64,000 nucleotides of DNA from NCBI GenBank assembly GCA_003254885.1, contig QANT01007643.1, positions 1 to 64,000 of the forward strand, in the 5' to 3' direction. Numbering within the stretch: position 1 is the stretch's first letter; each line of letters begins with the position of its first letter. The notes beneath the pieces were generated by a model. That model made no database searches and had not been told where the DNA came from. It saw only the letters and a list, made by a program, of their open reading frames with translations. The translations under genes were made by a program, and so were the position numbers. Shown here one piece after another: positions 61,690-64,000 of the stretch. This stretch comes from Purshia tridentata. Lineage: Eukaryota; Streptophyta; Magnoliopsida; Rosales; Rosaceae.

Positions 61690-61797
61690 TGACCCTACCT
61701 CCATTACCAAGTACTCTTCAACTCCTTATAAATACAAGTCAATACCACTCAAGCTTGCACACAACATCTCTCTCTCTCTCTCTCAGTCTTGAAGGAA
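61690..61797 (+). promoter_or_regulatory. Core promoter and leader of the small basic protein gene
   Basis: A good TATA box (TATAAATA, 61727-61734) lies 64-71 bases above the start codon. It is followed by a CT-rich leader (61768-61784) of the kind found in plant 5' untranslated regions. The expected transcription start is near 61760. Confidence 0.7.
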
Positions 61798-62145
61798 ATG
61801 GCTGTTGTGATGAGGAGGCCATCTTATGGGTACACAAAGATGGACAAGGAAGACCCAGAAGAGAGAATTCACCGACGAGCACAGTTCTTGATCTACAAGG
61901 CGATGGAGCGAGCAGAGTCTATGTCTCGAAGAAGGCCTTCGAATTTGAGGATTAGAATACGCAAATTGAAGGTTAAGATTGGGAAAAGGTTGAACAAGTT
62001 GAGGAAGAGCATGCTGCTAAGTATATCCGCAGCCAGAATCAGCGTCTATAGACAAGTTTTTATTCAATTAAAAACCTGCAAGAGCTTGTTTAGCCGTACT
62101 GGAGAGGGAACCATTGCCACTAGTCTTCCCCCTCAGTTCACTTGA
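61798..62145 (+). CDS. Small basic plant-specific protein of unknown function
   Basis: A 115-aa single-exon gene. The start codon at 61798 has a strong plant context (GAAATGGCT) and comes first after a clear TATA box and leader. The protein starts MAVVMRRPSYGYTKMDKEDP, has HRRAQFLIYKA at about 27-37, a strongly basic middle (about 50-75; many Arg and Lys, IRIRKLKVKIGKRLNKLRK) likely to form an amphipathic helix, and ends in SLPPQFT. There is no signal peptide or membrane segment. I recognise the layout as a conserved, uncharacterised family of small proteins in seed plants, but I can give no function. The basic core would suit nucleic-acid or membrane-surface contact; that is a guess. Confidence 0.8.
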   Translation: MAVVMRRPSYGYTKMDKEDPEERIHRRAQFLIYKAMERAESMSRRRPSNLRIRIRKLKVKIGKRLNKLRKSMLLSISAARISVYRQVFIQLKTCKSLFSRTGEGTIATSLPPQFT

Positions 62146-63300
62146 ACTTATGTGCCCATTGGCTCCATCTGGCCGGCTCGTGATTTAAAAACTGTTTTTA
62201 GAAATTTTCTTGGTAAAAATATCAACAAGAAAAAGATGCCAAATGGGTCGTTTACATATTATTTATCCTTGTACGTTTCATTTTTGCATCTAGCCATATA
62301 CATTGGACTCATATTTCAATTATGTTTTTTATTTTGGTATTAGGGGAAGCCAAAGTCCAACCAAGAGAAAAAAAAAAAAAAACTACACAAAAATAGCTCT
62401 AGGACGCGAAACCATCGAATCGTTTCAAGTCATGCCATTAACGTAAATAAGTCTTCATTAAAATTTCGAGTAATTAATCCCATTCCACACTTAATGTTTT
62501 TAGGACACAGTTATAAATATTTTTTTAAATGAAATAATTGAAGAGAATGCTAATTAATACAACACGATGCTGAATACTTACTCGATGTAGTATTTGTATA
62601 AATATTGTACTATCTATTTAATAATAAATTGTACAATGATATTTAGTTATATGTGTATGATGCCAATGCAAGCATATCATATATCTATTTCTACCTTGAT
62701 TTATACAATCGTTGTTGTTCGATCTAATGTCCTTAAAAATGGGAAAGTCACTGCACCACCACTTGGGTTGACTTGATCAATAATTTTCTATAACTTTATT
62801 AATGTACTTTTTTATTCATTTTGTTCAAAGATCCTTCACGCTGGTGGAGGTTTTTGTCTAGTCCATACATGGCAAGCCTCATGTTTTCCTCTGCGAATAA
62901 TTATTTGACTTCAAAGCTCACACCTCACCAATGGCGACGGACCACCCTGCTGCTTTCCGAAACCCAATATTACGTACTTTGACGGTGTTATATATGTCTG
63001 CTACACATAGTAGTGCATAAAGATTCTATAATGTTTGAATCTCGAGACGATTGCCTCCTTCGTACTAACTCTCAAAGCTGGCTCTGTTAGTCCATAAATA
63101 AATAAAAAACAACTATAATTGCAGTTTAATTTGTAGTTGTTACGATTATTAAGATCAGTTGTTGTTTGACACTTACGGTCCTCACCACTCAAATGATGTG
63201 ATATGTTAATGTTATCTTATCCCTATATTATTATTCGTGAAAATACATGTACTATATTTAGTGATATTATAGATTCGAGCAACTCCCACATTCATTTAAT
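62146..63300. other. 3' flank of the small gene and gene-free spacer
   Basis: AT-rich spacer containing the second copy of the conserved 64-bp block (62824-62889) and, at about 62570-62640, a sequence loosely related to 59990-60060. No other gene or RNA gene was found. Confidence 0.45.
62824..62889. repeat. Conserved 64-bp block, copy B
   Basis: Second copy of the block at 60303-60366, in the same orientation and about 2.52 kb away. The two copies bracket the small basic protein gene, which suggests an old tandem duplication of this locus with the second gene lost. Confidence 0.75.
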
Positions 63301-63301
63301 G

Positions 63302-63976
63302 TAGGCCTGGTATCGGTTCGGTTACCGCACCAAAAGGCTCTCACCACACTACCGATTGAAAGTGGTCGATTCACCAAAATGGTAACTAGCTCCAATCCGG
63401 CTTCTTGGTAGGCTTTGGTGATGAAGAGGGTTGTCCGACTATTCTTGGTTGGGCCAATTTGGGCCCAAAGATGTTCTTGGTGCAGTCTGTAATGTAGAAA
63501 TAAAACAAGTAATCAATTCAGAACAAACAAAAAATCGACCATTGAAGATTTTTCCCAAATTTTACAAAAAATCAAAACCCTAAACAATAAACCCATAGAC
63601 CAACGAAGAGAGAGTACTTACTCAAATCGATCAATGGTATTGTGCTCCAATTGGGGAATTAGGGATTAGGGATTGGGTTTTTTTGATGGATTTATTGATT
63701 TAGGGTTTGGAGTGTTTAGGACTTTGGGCTTAAGGCTTTTGGAGGTCTCTAGAAAGGTTTCTGGTGGTGGTGGTGGTGGAGATTGTAGGTGGTGACTGCG
63801 AGAGAAAGTGTGAGTCGAGAGAGAGTGGTAAGGAATGAGAGATGTAGAGAGGGTTGAGATTGAGAGGTTGGGAATACTGTCTGAAAATTGACATGTTGCC
63901 GAAAACCAAAAATAGCAACATATCGACCAGTTCGGTTCAATCGGTATTTTTGGTTTTTGGTATGAAAATACCACCC
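63302..63976. mobile_element. hAT-like non-autonomous repeat
   Basis: The left end reads TAGGCCTGGTATCGGTTCGG. The right end, read backwards, is CTAGGGGTGGTATTTTCATA followed by CCGATTGAACCGAACTGG. Shared GGTAT and CGGTTCGGT words in inverted orientation fit plant hAT elements. A GGTGGT microsatellite lies at about 63762-63778. Minus-strand frames here are low-complexity and not taken as genes. No clear 8-bp target duplication was found. Confidence 0.4.
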
Positions 63977-64000
63977 CTAGCACTATAATGTATTCAAGTA

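Noticed and set aside
63656-63690. TTAGGGATTAGGGATTGGG, telomere-like words
   Set aside because: The unit is not TTTAGGG and there are only two to three copies inside a hAT-like repeat.
1-63983. CRISPR arrays, rRNA genes and tRNA genes
   Set aside because: None seen; the only tRNA-like sequence is the B box of the SINE at 10.9 kb.

Overview
The window looks like nuclear DNA of a eudicot, probably a woody species. It is AT-rich, its genes have many GT-AG introns, and its introns and spacers carry plant-type LINEs, a tRNA-derived SINE, Mutator- and hAT-like elements, Helitrons and an endogenous pararetrovirus. The encoded proteins (UGGT, a SPARK-type receptor kinase, plastid SufB, SWI3B, a plant AT-hook protein) all match land-plant families. 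The species cannot be fixed from the sequence alone.

Layout. 1-2.5 kb is repeat-rich and has no gene. 2.7-29.7 kb (+) is one very large gene for UDP-glucose:glycoprotein glucosyltransferase, the folding sensor of the ER. I could follow 37 coding exons that join in frame to 1,640 aa; two of its introns use GC donors. Its introns hold a 1.08-kb Mutator-like MITE with a 9-bp target duplication, a SINE with a perfect 13-bp target duplication, a decayed LINE of about 2 kb and several tandem repeats. 32.3-34.3 kb (-) is an intronless SPARK-domain receptor-like kinase. 35-42.3 kb is a graveyard: a hAT-like MITE, a long-dead caulimovirid (badnavirus/florendovirus-like) copy with a foldback DNA element inside it, then a long-TIR Mutator-like element holding a complete 273-bp Helitron. 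44.1-45.8 kb (-) encodes an AT-hook protein with a proline-rich heptad minisatellite and three copies of a 51-aa repeat, each carrying an LxLxL (EAR-like) motif. 51.1-53.5 kb (+) is plastid SufB. 54.7-56.4 kb (-) is the SWI/SNF subunit SWI3B, tail to tail with SufB. 57.7-58.65 kb is a second Helitron. 61.8-62.1 kb (+) is a small basic plant-specific protein of unknown function with a clear TATA box, flanked by two copies of a strongly conserved 64-bp noncoding block. The window ends in a hAT-like repeat.

The genes are ordinary housekeeping and regulatory neighbours and do not form a pathway or cluster. I found no convincing new biological system. The most rewarding leads are the triple EAR-like repeat in the AT-hook protein, the duplicated noncoding block near 60.3 and 62.8 kb, the nested mobile elements at 35-42 kb, and a possible poison exon in UGGT. 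Three single Ns sit at apparent unmerged contig joins or long homopolymers, so local duplications there should not be trusted.
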